Below are positions 26,071-35,590 of a stretch of DNA of 49,204 nucleotides, one piece after another. Each line of letters starts with the position of its first letter. Position 1 is the stretch's first letter. Under the pieces are notes generated by a model. It was not told where the DNA came from. It saw only the letters and a program-made list of their open reading frames with translations, and did not search any database. Source of the DNA: Clostridium sp. LS (GTDB taxonomy: Bacteria > Bacillota > Clostridia > Clostridiales > Clostridiaceae); the NCBI RefSeq assembly GCF_002760435.1, contig NZ_AUUU01000257.1:1-49204 (forward strand). The letters are read 5' to 3'. The position numbers and the translations under genes are program-made.

Positions 26071-26100
26071 GTTAAAGAGTACCTAATAGTACTCTTTAAC
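26071..26100 (+). repeat. perfect intercistronic hairpin, IIC to dehydrogenase
   Basis: GTTAAAGAGTAC (26071-26082) pairs perfectly with GTACTCTTTAAC (26089-26100) across 6 nt. No T-run follows, so read-through into the dehydrogenase is expected. It may set the ratio of transporter to enzyme. Confidence 0.65.
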
Positions 26101-26128
26101 ATTATTGGATACTTACAAGGAAAGGATG

Positions 26129-27505
26129 ATGGTTATAGTGGATATAACGAACTTAAAAGCAGAAGAACTTATTGGAATGGATTTTAAGTGTGAATGCGGA
26201 AAAAGGCATAGCGTAGAAATTAATTCTGTAAAGATAGGAAATAAGATAATAGAACAACTTCCAGAGTTTCTTAAAGAGTTTAAAAATAAAAAAATATTAA
26301 TTGTACAAGATGTTCACACATATGATGCGGCTGGAAAAAGAGTGGAAAAAATATTAAAGAATAATTTTTCATTAAAGAAATATGTGTTTCCACAGGAACA
26401 CCTATTGCCTGATGTGTATGCCCTTGGAAGAGTTTTGATAGAAATAGAAGATGATACAGAACTTATACTTGGCGTAGGTTCAGGTGTTATAAATGACATC
26501 TGCAGGTATGTAGCTTACAGAGCACATATACCTTATGCCATAGTAGGTACTGCACCATCTATGGATGGTTATGCCTCTGTGGTATCACCTCTGATTACAG
26601 ATGGGTTTAAAGAGTCTCATAAAGCTATATATGCCTATGGAATATATGCAGATATTGAAGTTATGAAGAATGCTCCAATGTATTTACTTTGTTCAGGACT
26701 TGGTGATGTATTAGGTAAATATATTGCTCTTGCAGACTGGTCAATTGCACACCTCTTAACAGGAGAATATTATTGTAAGACTATTGCAGATATGGTTCAA
26801 GCTGCAGTAGCTAAGTGTGTTGCTGCTGCACCAAGGATTCCTGAAAGGAATAATGAAGTAGTAAAAAATATAACAGATGCATTAGTTTTGTCAGGAATAA
26901 CTATAGGAATGGCAGGATGTTCAAGACCTGCGTCAGGTTCCGAGCATCATATTGCTCATGGCTGGGAAATAATGTTCCATACAAGAAGCAGTGAAGAAAA
27001 ATGGGTGCATGGAAACTTTGTTGGAGTAGGTACAGTTATTATGGCTATGTTATTTGAGGCATTAAAGGATATAGATATAGAAAGTGTTATGACTAAAAGA
27101 AGCTTCAGATACTATGATATGAGTAAATGGAGACAAAATATTGAAAGCGTATTTGGTAAAGTGGCTGGTAATGTAATTGATTATAAAAAGGATGCAATTG
27201 AATTGAATCCTGATAAGAGACAAGAAAATGCAGAAAAGATAGCAGCAAACTGGAAGGAAATTCTTGATATTGGGCATACTATAGTGCCAAGTTCTGAGAA
27301 TGTAAAGAAAATACTACAGGACGGGGGATGCATATGGCATCCTGAAGAGCTTGGAATAGACAAGAATTTATTTATTAAAACCTTCGTTGCTGCAAAGGAC
27401 ATAAGAACTAGATATGGTGTTGTGCATTTGATTGATGATCTTGGATTAACAGAGGAAATTGCTAATTTAATTGCTGATAAGTTATATAAATCCAATAACA
27501 TATAA
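26129..27505 (+). CDS. egsA: EgsA/AraM-type sn-glycerol-1-phosphate dehydrogenase family
   Basis: About 458 aa. Iron-alcohol-dehydrogenase-like fold of the glycerol-1-phosphate dehydrogenase family: NAD-binding ELILGVGSGVINDICRYVA, TAPSMDGYASVVSPL, and the metal-binding SGSEHHIAHGWE (H273, H277). An N-terminal ECGKRH segment and a helical C-terminal tail of about 80 residues are extra. The known reaction is reversible reduction of dihydroxyacetone phosphate to sn-glycerol-1-phosphate. B. subtilis AraM sits in the arabinose operon beside AraL, a HAD phosphatase, and the next gene here is also a HAD phosphatase. The start is uncertain: ATG 26129 or GTG 26138 after AAGGAAAGG. The natural substrate may be a different polyol phosphate. 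Confidence 0.85.
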   Translation: MVIVDITNLKAEELIGMDFKCECGKRHSVEINSVKIGNKIIEQLPEFLKEFKNKKILIVQDVHTYDAAGKRVEKILKNNFSLKKYVFPQEHLLPDVYALGRVLIEIEDDTELILGVGSGVINDICRYVAYRAHIPYAIVGTAPSMDGYASVVSPLITDGFKESHKAIYAYGIYADIEVMKNAPMYLLCSGLGDVLGKYIALADWSIAHLLTGEYYCKTIADMVQAAVAKCVAAAPRIPERNNEVVKNITDALVLSGITIGMAGCSRPASGSEHHIAHGWEIMFHTRSSEEKWVHGNFVGVGTVIMAMLFEALKDIDIESVMTKRSFRYYDMSKWRQNIESVFGKVAGNVIDYKKDAIELNPDKRQENAEKIAANWKEILDIGHTIVPSSENVKKILQDGGCIWHPEELGIDKNLFIKTFVAAKDIRTRYGVVHLIDDLGLTEEIANLIADKLYKSNNI

Positions 27506-27536
27506 GACAAATATATGTTTTAAGCTGGAGGTAAAA

Positions 27537-28337
27537 ATGAATGAGTTAAAAGATATTAAATGTTTTCTATTAGATATGGATGGGACTTTCTATCTTGGAA
27601 ATACAATTATTGATGGTGCCCTAGACTTTTTAGATATTTTAAAAAGTCAAGAAAAGAAATTTATATTTTTAACAAATAACTCTTCGAAAAACAAATCAAC
27701 GTATAAGCAGAAGCTTTCAGCACTTGGCTGTTATGTTGATAAAGAACAAGTATACACATCTGGTGAAGCAACCATATGGTATATGAAGAAAAACTGTTCA
27801 GGTAATAAAATATATCTAATGGGCACAGAACCACTTATGAAAGAATTTAAAAATGAAGGTTTTATACTAGTTAAGGACAAAAATGACAAGCCTGATTATG
27901 TAGTTCTTGGGTTTGACACTACACTAACCTATGAAAAAATATGGGCAGCTTGTGATTATTTAAGGGATGGGGTACCATTTATAGCTACTCATCCAGATTT
28001 TAATTGTCCAATTGAAGATAGTAAATATATGCCGGATACTGGATCTATGATAAGAATGTTTGAATCATCTACAGGTGTTTCTCCTATTATTATAGGTAAG
28101 CCATTTGAATATATAGTAGAGGCGATTATTGAAAAGTATGATCTTAAAAAAGAAGAAGTAGCGATTGTAGGGGATAGATTGTACACAGACATTAAAACTG
28201 GAGTGAATGCGGGAATAACAAGTATTCTTGTGTTAAGCGGCGAGACATCAGAAGATATGTATAAGAAGTCTGACATATCTGCAGATTATGTATTTTCATC
28301 AATTAAATATATTGGTGAAGAGCTTAAGAAGTTTTAA
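27537..28337 (+). CDS. HAD-IIA phosphatase (NagD/AraL type)
   Basis: 266 aa from ATG 27537 (ribosome site TGGAGG). All HAD motifs are present: nucleophile D13 and acid D15 in LLDMDGT, motif II FLTNNSS, and motif IV VGDRLYTDIKTGVNAG, with a C2-type cap between, as in NagD, AraL and phosphoglycolate/glycerol-phosphate phosphatases. It is cytosolic. In this operon it may dephosphorylate a polyol phosphate or relieve toxic sugar-phosphate build-up, the role proposed for AraL. Specificity is not readable from sequence. Confidence 0.88.
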   Translation: MNELKDIKCFLLDMDGTFYLGNTIIDGALDFLDILKSQEKKFIFLTNNSSKNKSTYKQKLSALGCYVDKEQVYTSGEATIWYMKKNCSGNKIYLMGTEPLMKEFKNEGFILVKDKNDKPDYVVLGFDTTLTYEKIWAACDYLRDGVPFIATHPDFNCPIEDSKYMPDTGSMIRMFESSTGVSPIIIGKPFEYIVEAIIEKYDLKKEEVAIVGDRLYTDIKTGVNAGITSILVLSGETSEDMYKKSDISADYVFSSIKYIGEELKKF

Positions 28338-28344
28338 GAGAGCT

Positions 28345-28368
28345 TTGCTTAATCTATATGTTAAGCAA
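28345..28368 (+). repeat. intercistronic hairpin before the last gene of the operon
   Basis: TTGCTTAA / TTAAGCAA, perfect 8-bp stem with an 8-nt loop. There is no T-run, so transcription probably continues. Confidence 0.5.
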
Positions 28369-28416
28369 TTGAATAAATAATACTATTATATTAAATTTAA
28401 AATAGGAGGGAACGTT

Positions 28417-29451
28417 ATGAGCATTATAACAATTATTGGAGCAGGTCAAATGGCCTCGGCACTATCTTTTCCAGCAATAGAAAATAATAATAAGGTACGA
28501 CTTGTTGGTACTCCATTAGATAGAGAAATTATAAATACAGCAAGGGCTACTGGTTTTCATACTACTTTAAAACGTCAATTACCTAAAACAGGAATTGAGT
28601 ACTATCAAATCGAGGATGTAAACGAGGCAATAGATGGAGCTGATGTAATTATTTGCGGAGTCAGCAGTTTTGGTGTTGACTGGTTTGCAGATAATATATT
28701 GCCCATTATATCTGAAGATATTCCTGTTCTTTCAATAACAAAAGGTATGGTTACTGAAGAGGATGGCAAAATGATTAATTATCCTCACTATTTTTTAAGC
28801 AAACTTCCTTCTAATAAAAAACTTTCTATTAGCGCTGTCGGTGGGCCATGTACCAGTTATGAACTTGCCGATAAAGATAATTCAGAAGTTGTGTTTTGTG
28901 GAGACGACATGAATATACTTAGAAAGCTTAAGAGCTTATTTGAAACACAATACTATCATATTAGCTTATCTACCGATGTTATAGGTGTCGAATGTGCAGT
29001 AGCATTAAAGAACGCTTATGCCTTAGGCGTATCACTAGCTATTGGATTATCAATTGGAGCTGATGGTTCAGGAAAAGAGCATTATAATTCACAGGCTGCA
29101 CTTTTTGGACAAAGTATAAAGGAAGCAAAACATCTTCTTGAGTTAGTTGACGGAGGGGAAGAAAATATTATATATTTTGGCGGGGACCTGTATGTAACTG
29201 TATTTGGTGGACGTACTCGAAAAATAGGTACTTTATTGGGAAAAGGTTTTTCGTTTGAGCAAGCCATGGAGCAATTAAAAGGTGTTACTTTAGAATCTGT
29301 AGTTATTGCTACAAGAGCCGCAAGATATGTACGTTGTTTGGCAGAAAGAGGAATTGTTGAAATAAGTGATTTTCCAATGCTAATTCATATTGATGAGATT
29401 ATAAATTCTGGTACTAAGGTTGATATTCCGTGGAAATCTTTTGAGTCATAA
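28417..29451 (+). CDS. divergent GpsA-like NAD(P)-dependent glycerol-3-phosphate dehydrogenase
   Basis: 344 aa. N-terminal Rossmann domain (IIGAGQMASALSFPA; the third glycine of the usual GxGxxG is alanine), then SITKGM and GGPCTSYELAD. The C-terminal helical domain has ALKNAYALGVSLAIGL (K198 is the expected catalytic lysine) and GDLYVTVFGGRTRKIGTLLG, which replaces the usual SRNRRFG. It is clearly GpsA family but changed at cofactor- and phosphate-contacting positions, so it may act on a related phosphorylated polyol or ketose. Final gene of the sigma-54 operon; ribosome site AGGAGGG; a strong terminator follows. It is presumably not the housekeeping GpsA used for lipid synthesis. Confidence 0.82.
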   Translation: MSIITIIGAGQMASALSFPAIENNNKVRLVGTPLDREIINTARATGFHTTLKRQLPKTGIEYYQIEDVNEAIDGADVIICGVSSFGVDWFADNILPIISEDIPVLSITKGMVTEEDGKMINYPHYFLSKLPSNKKLSISAVGGPCTSYELADKDNSEVVFCGDDMNILRKLKSLFETQYYHISLSTDVIGVECAVALKNAYALGVSLAIGLSIGADGSGKEHYNSQAALFGQSIKEAKHLLELVDGGEENIIYFGGDLYVTVFGGRTRKIGTLLGKGFSFEQAMEQLKGVTLESVVIATRAARYVRCLAERGIVEISDFPMLIHIDEIINSGTKVDIPWKSFES

Positions 29452-29602
29452 TAAATATGATAGTGAAGAACAATTTAATTTGAAGATTATAGAATAATTG
29501 ATTAGAACTAAATTTATTAAAACAATATTATGAAAATAAAAGAAATTGATAAATTCAATTTAAAAGCTCAAGTGAGAAGCAAAAGTTAAAGATGAAATCC
29601 TT

Positions 29603-29647
29603 AATGTCTGTCTAAAAAATATTTTTTGGACAGACATTGGTTTTTAA
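29603..29647 (+). terminator. terminator of the PTS operon
   Basis: AATGTCTGTC (29603-29612) pairs with GACAGACATT (29629-29638), with A/T pairing extending into the loop, followed by a TTTTT run. The rest of 29452-29834 holds no recognisable feature. Confidence 0.85.
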
Positions 29648-29834
29648 ATTTATTGCTTGTCACTTTTAATTTACCCATAAACAATTTGCAATTCTAAATA
29701 AATAAATTTAAAATATTTTGTAGTTGTTAAGCTAAATTACAGAAAACTAAATTATAATAAAATTGCAAAATATCTTTTTGTGTAAGTATGGATGCGAGTT
29801 TTTTAATAATAATTGCCACAAAGGAGTTTTTATT

Positions 29835-31418
29835 ATGTTAGAGCTAATTAAAAAGGTGATATATGTAATACTTGTTTTTTTTATAGGACTATTTATAGGT
29901 TCGTCATTTTTTATTAGGGCAAAGTATGATTCTTTTTTATATGGTGATAAGCCAATTCTTCAAAATCAAGAGCTTTGTATTTTTGTTTTAATAATAGTTA
30001 TGCTAATTTTATTAAGCATAGTTTTATATAAATTATGCTTCAAATTAAATAAGCATAGTAAAAAGATAGTAATTCCAGTAACATTGCTATTTAGTTTTGC
30101 TATTCAAGTTATTATTATATTTTTATTTACTAAGTTACCAACAGCCGATTCCCAAACTGTATTATCATTGGCTTTAAATATGCTATATAAGAATGATTAT
30201 TCTACATTTAAAACTGGTGGCTATCTTTTTATGTTTCCTTATAACTATTCCACAGTTTTATATTTAAAAGCTTTGTTAGCTATATTTCCAAATAATTATT
30301 TAGTTATTAAAATCTTTAATATAATATTTACCCTAGTTACAACTTTAATGATTTATCTAATATACAAAAAAATAAATTATAGATCGAAAGAAAATGACTA
30401 CGGTGTCCTAATTTTTGCAGCAACATATATACCATCTCTATTCATGAGCAATTTTATTTACAACGATATAATAGCTACGGCATTTCTTACCACAGCCATG
30501 TATTTTTTAATAAGATTTGTAAAAGAAAAATCTATAAAGTATATAGTGATTTCCTCAATACTTTTATCAATTGGAAATTATTTTAGAAGCACAGGGGCAA
30601 TCATACTAATAGCTGGGGTAATCTACATCTTACTCAGTATAAAGGAAATTGGAATGAAGAAGGTAATAACCTCTTTTTGCATATTGGGATTGTTATTTAA
30701 TATTCCAAATTGGTCTCAAAACGCGTATTTACAAGGAACTCATGTTGTAGATGAATCTGTTAACAATAATTCTGCACCTATATATATGTGGATTAATATG
30801 GGATTGAACAAGGACACGCTTGGTTATTGGGATAATATGAAAAGCTATAATATATATCAAAGACAAGGAAATTATAATAAAGAAAAAAGTACAGAGTTGT
30901 TTAAGGAAGAAATAAGTAATAAATTATCTAATATGAGTTTTAGTGACTTAGCAAAATTTTATTATAACAAAATCGTATGGACTTGGACTGAAGGAACATA
31001 TCAAATTGAAACATTTGGTATTGGCAACGCAGAAGCATCTAATTCAAGTGGACGAATGGGTAGAGCGCAAGCGCAATATATTTATAATACTTTTGCTACA
31101 GATTTGTTTAAAGGAAATTCAGTATATAGAAGCGGATTAATTTGGACATTATATGTAATGAATTTTCTAATGTATTGTTTTATTTTAATAAGATTGATAA
31201 GTGGAATAAAATTTAAGAGGTTTGATGAAGTTTTTTTAACCTTAGTGATTTTAGGGTTTATTGGCTTCTATATTTTATGGGAAATTAAGTCTAGATATAT
31301 TTACCCAGTATATCCATTGCTAATAGTTTTATCGTACATGGGATTTAAAGATGTATATGATTTTATATCCAAAAGGAATCTTCTACAATTTATATCATCA
31401 TTTAGAAAGAGGTTATAA
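29835..31418 (+). CDS. PMT/ArnT-type membrane glycosyltransferase
   Basis: 527 aa from ATG 29835 (AAAGGAG site). About eleven to thirteen predicted membrane helices. The first extracellular loop has the acidic TADSQTVLSLAL region and a long FPYNYSTVLYLKALLAIFP stretch, as in lipid-phosphate-sugar-dependent GT39/GT83 enzymes. A hydrophilic domain near residues 320-420 (VDESVNNNSAPIYMWINMG, then YNKIVWTWTEGTYQIETFG) faces outside. It probably transfers a sugar from a polyprenyl carrier to a cell-surface acceptor. The lipoprotein gene follows 3 bp later. Confidence 0.8.
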   Translation: MLELIKKVIYVILVFFIGLFIGSSFFIRAKYDSFLYGDKPILQNQELCIFVLIIVMLILLSIVLYKLCFKLNKHSKKIVIPVTLLFSFAIQVIIIFLFTKLPTADSQTVLSLALNMLYKNDYSTFKTGGYLFMFPYNYSTVLYLKALLAIFPNNYLVIKIFNIIFTLVTTLMIYLIYKKINYRSKENDYGVLIFAATYIPSLFMSNFIYNDIIATAFLTTAMYFLIRFVKEKSIKYIVISSILLSIGNYFRSTGAIILIAGVIYILLSIKEIGMKKVITSFCILGLLFNIPNWSQNAYLQGTHVVDESVNNNSAPIYMWINMGLNKDTLGYWDNMKSYNIYQRQGNYNKEKSTELFKEEISNKLSNMSFSDLAKFYYNKIVWTWTEGTYQIETFGIGNAEASNSSGRMGRAQAQYIYNTFATDLFKGNSVYRSGLIWTLYVMNFLMYCFILIRLISGIKFKRFDEVFLTLVILGFIGFYILWEIKSRYIYPVYPLLIVLSYMGFKDVYDFISKRNLLQFISSFRKRL

Positions 31419-31421
31419 AAT

Positions 31422-32015
31422 ATGCGTAAGAGAGTATATAGTATTTTTATAATTATGTTATTGTATATTTGTTCTTTAGAGCTCGTTTCCTGCGAGGCTA
31501 TTACTGCTCAAAATATAAATATTAATTCTGCTGGAGGAGCCAATGGAGGACAAAGAATGAATGGAGGACCAAGGCCAAATGGTGGATCAGATGAAAATAA
31601 TAGGAATTTGATTGGTGAAATGATGAATGCTGATATTATGGGGAAAATAATATCTATTGATGGGAATTCTATAAATATAGAATTAATTGAGCAGCCTCAA
31701 AACAGTAAATCCTCAAATATAAATAATGATAAGCAGAATGCAAATAGTAATCAAAATAATGATAATAACAATAAGCAATCTCAAAGAGGCTTTCAGAGAA
31801 ATGTGCCAGAAATGAACTATACAGGCACCTATAAAACAATCACAGTAGGTGATGATGTTAACATAGCACAAGAATTAAATATTGGCCGTGAAAATCAAAA
31901 TGATGACTTAAAATCTTCTATAAAGATATCAGACTTGAAAAAGGATCAAATTATAATGATTTGGTATAAGGAAAATACTGAAACGGTAGATAGAATTAGT
32001 GTAGTGCAATCTTAG
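31422..32015 (+). CDS. small surface lipoprotein, Asn/Gly-rich
   Basis: 197 aa. Signal peptide ending in lipobox LVSC (C24). The mature part starts with a Gly/Asn-rich stretch (about 30-60), then a short beta-like segment IMGKIISIDGNSINIELIEQ, then a Gln/Asn linker (about 90-115), then a second beta segment with YTGTYKTITVGDDVNIA, ending in IKISDLKKDQIIMIWYKEN. The paired beta segments look like a split OB-type fold. It lies 3 bp after the PMT gene, so it is co-transcribed and may assist or accept glycosylation. No family recognised. Confidence 0.75.
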   Translation: MRKRVYSIFIIMLLYICSLELVSCEAITAQNININSAGGANGGQRMNGGPRPNGGSDENNRNLIGEMMNADIMGKIISIDGNSINIELIEQPQNSKSSNINNDKQNANSNQNNDNNNKQSQRGFQRNVPEMNYTGTYKTITVGDDVNIAQELNIGRENQNDDLKSSIKISDLKKDQIIMIWYKENTETVDRISVVQS

Positions 32016-32176
32016 ATTATAAACTCATACAATTATTGATAGCTTCATGTAAATGAACATTTATGCAGATTGCGAGAGCACTTTTAATACCTCCACATCT
32101 CCTTTTAATAGCTATGATTAATGTTTTGTTAATTTTTTAGTTTTTCTCGAAAATGATGTAGAATTTGGAGGAAACA

Positions 32177-32185
32177 TGTTATAAT
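32177..32185 (+). promoter_or_regulatory. extended -10 promoter of the glycosidase-like gene
   Basis: TGTTATAAT (TG at 32177-32178, TATAAT at 32180-32185) gives a perfect extended -10; the -35 is weak. It lies 44 bp before the GTG start. Confidence 0.45.
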
Positions 32186-32228
32186 ATTAGTGAATTTCAC
32201 TGAATTATTGAGCATAAAGGAGTTTACT

Positions 32229-34364
32229 GTGAAGAAGTTTATAATAATTCTGTCGATTATTGTTCTATCTGCTTTTTTAAGCTATAAAAGTATGTTTTTA
32301 ATTAGAAATAAAGTATCACTATATACTGGTGACGGAATATCATATATGTCTAAAGTTGATGATAAATCCTTCTACATATATAAGTATGGAAAATGGGAAA
32401 AATCCTTTGTTAAAGGTGTAAATATTGGTGCAGCAAAGCCAGGTTCTTTTCCAGGAGAACTAACTATAACAAAGGATGATTATCTTAGATGGTTTAAGGA
32501 AATATCAGATATGGATGCTGATACAATAAGAGTTTATACAATACTCAATCCAGTTTTTTACGATGCATTGTATGATTATAATAAATCTGCGCTAAAGCCT
32601 ATATACGTATTTCAGGGAGTATGGGTTAATGAAGATGACATATCGAAATTTCAAGATGCTCATAATCCAATAATTAAAGATGGGTTTAAGGAAGATATAA
32701 AAACATTAATTGATATAATTCATGGAAATGCAAATCTTCCAGAGCAAAACGGACATGCTAGCGGAGTATATACAAAAGATGTATCCCCTTATGTAATGGG
32801 GTGGATACTTGGGATTGAATGGGATCCGGATTTGGTAGAAAATACAAATAAAGTCAATAGTAAGATTACTAGTTTTGATGGAAAATATTTGCATACTGAA
32901 AATGCATCTCCTTTTGAAGCATTTTTAGCTGAATGTGGAGATTACGCTATAGACTACGAAACTGCAAAATATAAGATGCAAAGACCATTAAGTTTTACAA
33001 ACTGGGTTACTACAGATCCATTAAAGCATCCTAACGAACCTCTTGCAAACGAAGATAAAGCGGAAGTAAATACTGAACATATAAAAGCTAATACTTCCTT
33101 TAAGCCAGGGTTATTTGCATCGTATCATATATATCCATATTATCCGGACTTTATGAATTATCAACATGATTATGCAACCTATAAAGATGAAGATGGCAAG
33201 ATAAATACTTACAAGGCGTATTTAAAAGATTTAATAAAAGAACATACCGTACCAGTATTAGTTGCTGAATTTGGGATACCAGCATCAAGAGGAAGTGCTC
33301 ATGAAAATATTCATATGGGATATAATCAAGGTAATGTAGATGAAAGCAGTCAAGGAAAAATGGATGCAGCTATGCTTAAGGATATTTATGACGAAGGTTA
33401 TGCCGGAGGATTGGTTTTCACCTGGCAGGATGAATGGTTTAAAAGAACCTGGAATACTATGGATTTAGATTTGCCAGAGAGAAGAGCATATTGGTCTAAT
33501 GCTCAAACTAATGAACAGGAATTTGGAATTTTAGCCTTTGACCCTGGTAAGGAGAAAAGCATTTGCTATGTGGATGGAGATATTTCTGACTGGAAGAATG
33601 ATAAACCTTTAATAGATACTTCTAATATGAAGCTATATACGAAAAGTGATGAAAAATATTTGTATATCATGGGAGATGTAAAAGGGTTTGACTTCGAAAG
33701 TGATAAGTTATTTATTCCAATTGACATAACTCCAAACTCTGGAAATTTAACATATAACGATTATAATTTAACATTTAGCAGGCCAGCAGATATGGTTGTT
33801 GTATTAGACAAGAAAAATGGTTCTAGAATAGTTACAGATTCTTACTACGATGTTTTTTACTATATGTATGCAAAGCAATTAAAAATGATAGATGAAAATC
33901 CATCCTATGAAAAAAAGAACAGTGGAATCTTTAATCCAATCTATTTATGTTTGAACAGGGCATTGTATTTACCAGAAGATAAAACAACAATTCCTCTGCA
34001 AAAATATGAAACTGGTAAATTGGTTCAAGGAGATGGTAATCCAGATCACAAGGATTATAATTCATTAACTGATTATGCAGTAAATGGAGATAAAATAGAA
34101 ATTAGAATACCTTGGCAGCTTTTAGATGTTATGGATCCATCTACCAAAATGGTTATGGATGATTTCTATAATAAGAATCAAATAACTGCCACGAAAATAC
34201 CAGGAGTTTACATAGGCGGAATAGTAACTAAAAATAATGTTATTACTGAAAATACCAGCATGGAATTATATAGTTGGGATGAATGGGATGTGCCAACTTA
34301 CCATGAAAGACTGAAACCTTCTTACTACATTTTAAAGGATGCGTTTAAATCAATTGGCCACTAA
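32229..34364 (+). CDS. membrane-anchored glycosidase-like protein
   Basis: 711 aa from GTG 32229 (site AAAGGAG). N-terminal hydrophobic anchor (FIIILSIIVLSAFLS). An extracellular TIM-barrel-like part spans about residues 35-450: FVKGVNIGAAKPGSFPGE, then MDADTIRVYTILNP, then GIEWDPD (E197) and VAEFGIP (E347). The two glutamates are spaced as acid/base and nucleophile of clan-A glycoside hydrolases such as GH2 and GH5. The C-terminal 250 residues (YVDGDISDWKNDKPLID onward) look like a carbohydrate-binding beta domain. No exact family is recognised. It leads an operon with a HEAT protein and a processive glycosyltransferase, suggesting it trims or remodels the polymer made by them. Confidence 0.7.
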   Translation: MKKFIIILSIIVLSAFLSYKSMFLIRNKVSLYTGDGISYMSKVDDKSFYIYKYGKWEKSFVKGVNIGAAKPGSFPGELTITKDDYLRWFKEISDMDADTIRVYTILNPVFYDALYDYNKSALKPIYVFQGVWVNEDDISKFQDAHNPIIKDGFKEDIKTLIDIIHGNANLPEQNGHASGVYTKDVSPYVMGWILGIEWDPDLVENTNKVNSKITSFDGKYLHTENASPFEAFLAECGDYAIDYETAKYKMQRPLSFTNWVTTDPLKHPNEPLANEDKAEVNTEHIKANTSFKPGLFASYHIYPYYPDFMNYQHDYATYKDEDGKINTYKAYLKDLIKEHTVPVLVAEFGIPASRGSAHENIHMGYNQGNVDESSQGKMDAAMLKDIYDEGYAGGLVFTWQDEWFKRTWNTMDLDLPERRAYWSNAQTNEQEFGILAFDPGKEKSICYVDGDISDWKNDKPLIDTSNMKLYTKSDEKYLYIMGDVKGFDFESDKLFIPIDITPNSGNLTYNDYNLTFSRPADMVVVLDKKNGSRIVTDSYYDVFYYMYAKQLKMIDENPSYEKKNSGIFNPIYLCLNRALYLPEDKTTIPLQKYETGKLVQGDGNPDHKDYNSLTDYAVNGDKIEIRIPWQLLDVMDPSTKMVMDDFYNKNQITATKIPGVYIGGIVTKNNVITENTSMELYSWDEWDVPTYHERLKPSYYILKDAFKSIGH

Positions 34365-34432
34365 TACTGCTGACAACTTTCAGGAGTAAATTATTTCTAA
34401 GAGATAAGTGATATTTTAGAAAGAGGTTAAGT

Positions 34433-35590
34433 ATGGAACAATATGTTTATCTATCGATAATATTTTTCTCTTTAATAACGTTTTTCTTATATATTTATAT
34501 AGTGTTTGAAAAAACTGTTGAAACTTATAGAAATAAAAGACGGAAGAAGTACTATAAAAAATTAGTACCTTATGTTGATTTTATTGTTAATGAAATTATA
34601 GAAGGTAAAGATTTAGAACTTTTTGCTACCAAAAATCTTAAAATTCTTTGTAAAAATAAAGAAAAGAGAGAAATTATAGAAGAACGGTTAATTCACTATT
34701 TTGAAGAGTATAAAGGCGAATTCTTACCCAAACTTATTGAATTATGTGAATATACAAAGATTGTTAAATATGAAATACAGAATTTAAAAGATAAAAATAG
34801 CTTCAAAAAAGCTTTAGCTGCTAAACGGCTAGGTGAATTTAGAGAATGGAAATCAGCTGGAGCGTTATTAAATGAATTAAGAACAAGAAATAGTGATGTT
34901 CAATACAATATTCTTTTAGCACTTGCAAAGATAGGAGATGAAGATTATTTTATTAAGGCCTTTGAAACTATTGATTCAGCTGTAATTTTAAGTGAAAGAA
35001 GCCTAATAGAAATAGTTGACAGCTTTGAAGGGAATAAACATAAAATTAATAAGTATATGATAAACCAAGATAATAGTTTCATTGCTGGTGTATTTATAAA
35101 GTCTGCTGGGAATCATAAGGATATATCTTTAAGCAAAGATATATCTCAATATTTATTTAATGAAAATAAGGAATTAAGAATTGCATCAATTAAAGCTATA
35201 GGCAGTATTGGAGATGAGACATATTTAGAAGATATTATAAAGCTATTAGAGGATAATGAATGGGAAGTAAGGGCGATAGCGGCAAGGGCCCTTGGGAATT
35301 TTACTGATAGCAGAATATTGACTCCACTAACAAAAGCACTTTCTGATAATGAGTGGTATGTTAGATATAATGCTGCAACATCTATATTAGATCATAAGGA
35401 CGGTATAAATGTAATTTCAGGTGTTTTGCGTGGGGAAGACAAATTTGCTAAGGATATAATTATATCCGCTATAGAAAATTCATCTAATGGTGCTCATTTA
35501 TATGAAAATTCTCAAAATCCAGATAAAGTAGAATTAGCTCTTTTAATAAAGGAGTATACTGATGATAAAAACAAGGAGATTGCTACGTGA
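34433..35590 (+). CDS. membrane-anchored HEAT-repeat protein
   Basis: 385 aa. One N-terminal membrane helix (about 5-27), a basic stretch RNKRRKKYYKK, and then cytosolic helical repeats. HEAT/PBS-type repeats are clear at about 120-170 (AAKRLGEFREWKSAGALLNE) and 250-320 (ELRIASIKAIGSIGDETYLE; VRAIAARALGNFTDSRILTP; VRYNAATSILDH). Such proteins act as scaffolds. Its stop codon overlaps the GTG of the glycosyltransferase gene, so it is probably a partner subunit of the synthase. Confidence 0.8.
   Translation: MEQYVYLSIIFFSLITFFLYIYIVFEKTVETYRNKRRKKYYKKLVPYVDFIVNEIIEGKDLELFATKNLKILCKNKEKREIIEERLIHYFEEYKGEFLPKLIELCEYTKIVKYEIQNLKDKNSFKKALAAKRLGEFREWKSAGALLNELRTRNSDVQYNILLALAKIGDEDYFIKAFETIDSAVILSERSLIEIVDSFEGNKHKINKYMINQDNSFIAGVFIKSAGNHKDISLSKDISQYLFNENKELRIASIKAIGSIGDETYLEDIIKLLEDNEWEVRAIAARALGNFTDSRILTPLTKALSDNEWYVRYNAATSILDHKDGINVISGVLRGEDKFAKDIIISAIENSSNGAHLYENSQNPDKVELALLIKEYTDDKNKEIAT

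Noticed and set aside
29452..29834. Another c-di-GMP riboswitch before the PMT gene
   Set aside because: No GACGCAAAGCC or GTGCAACC-type core is present; only the operon terminator is visible.
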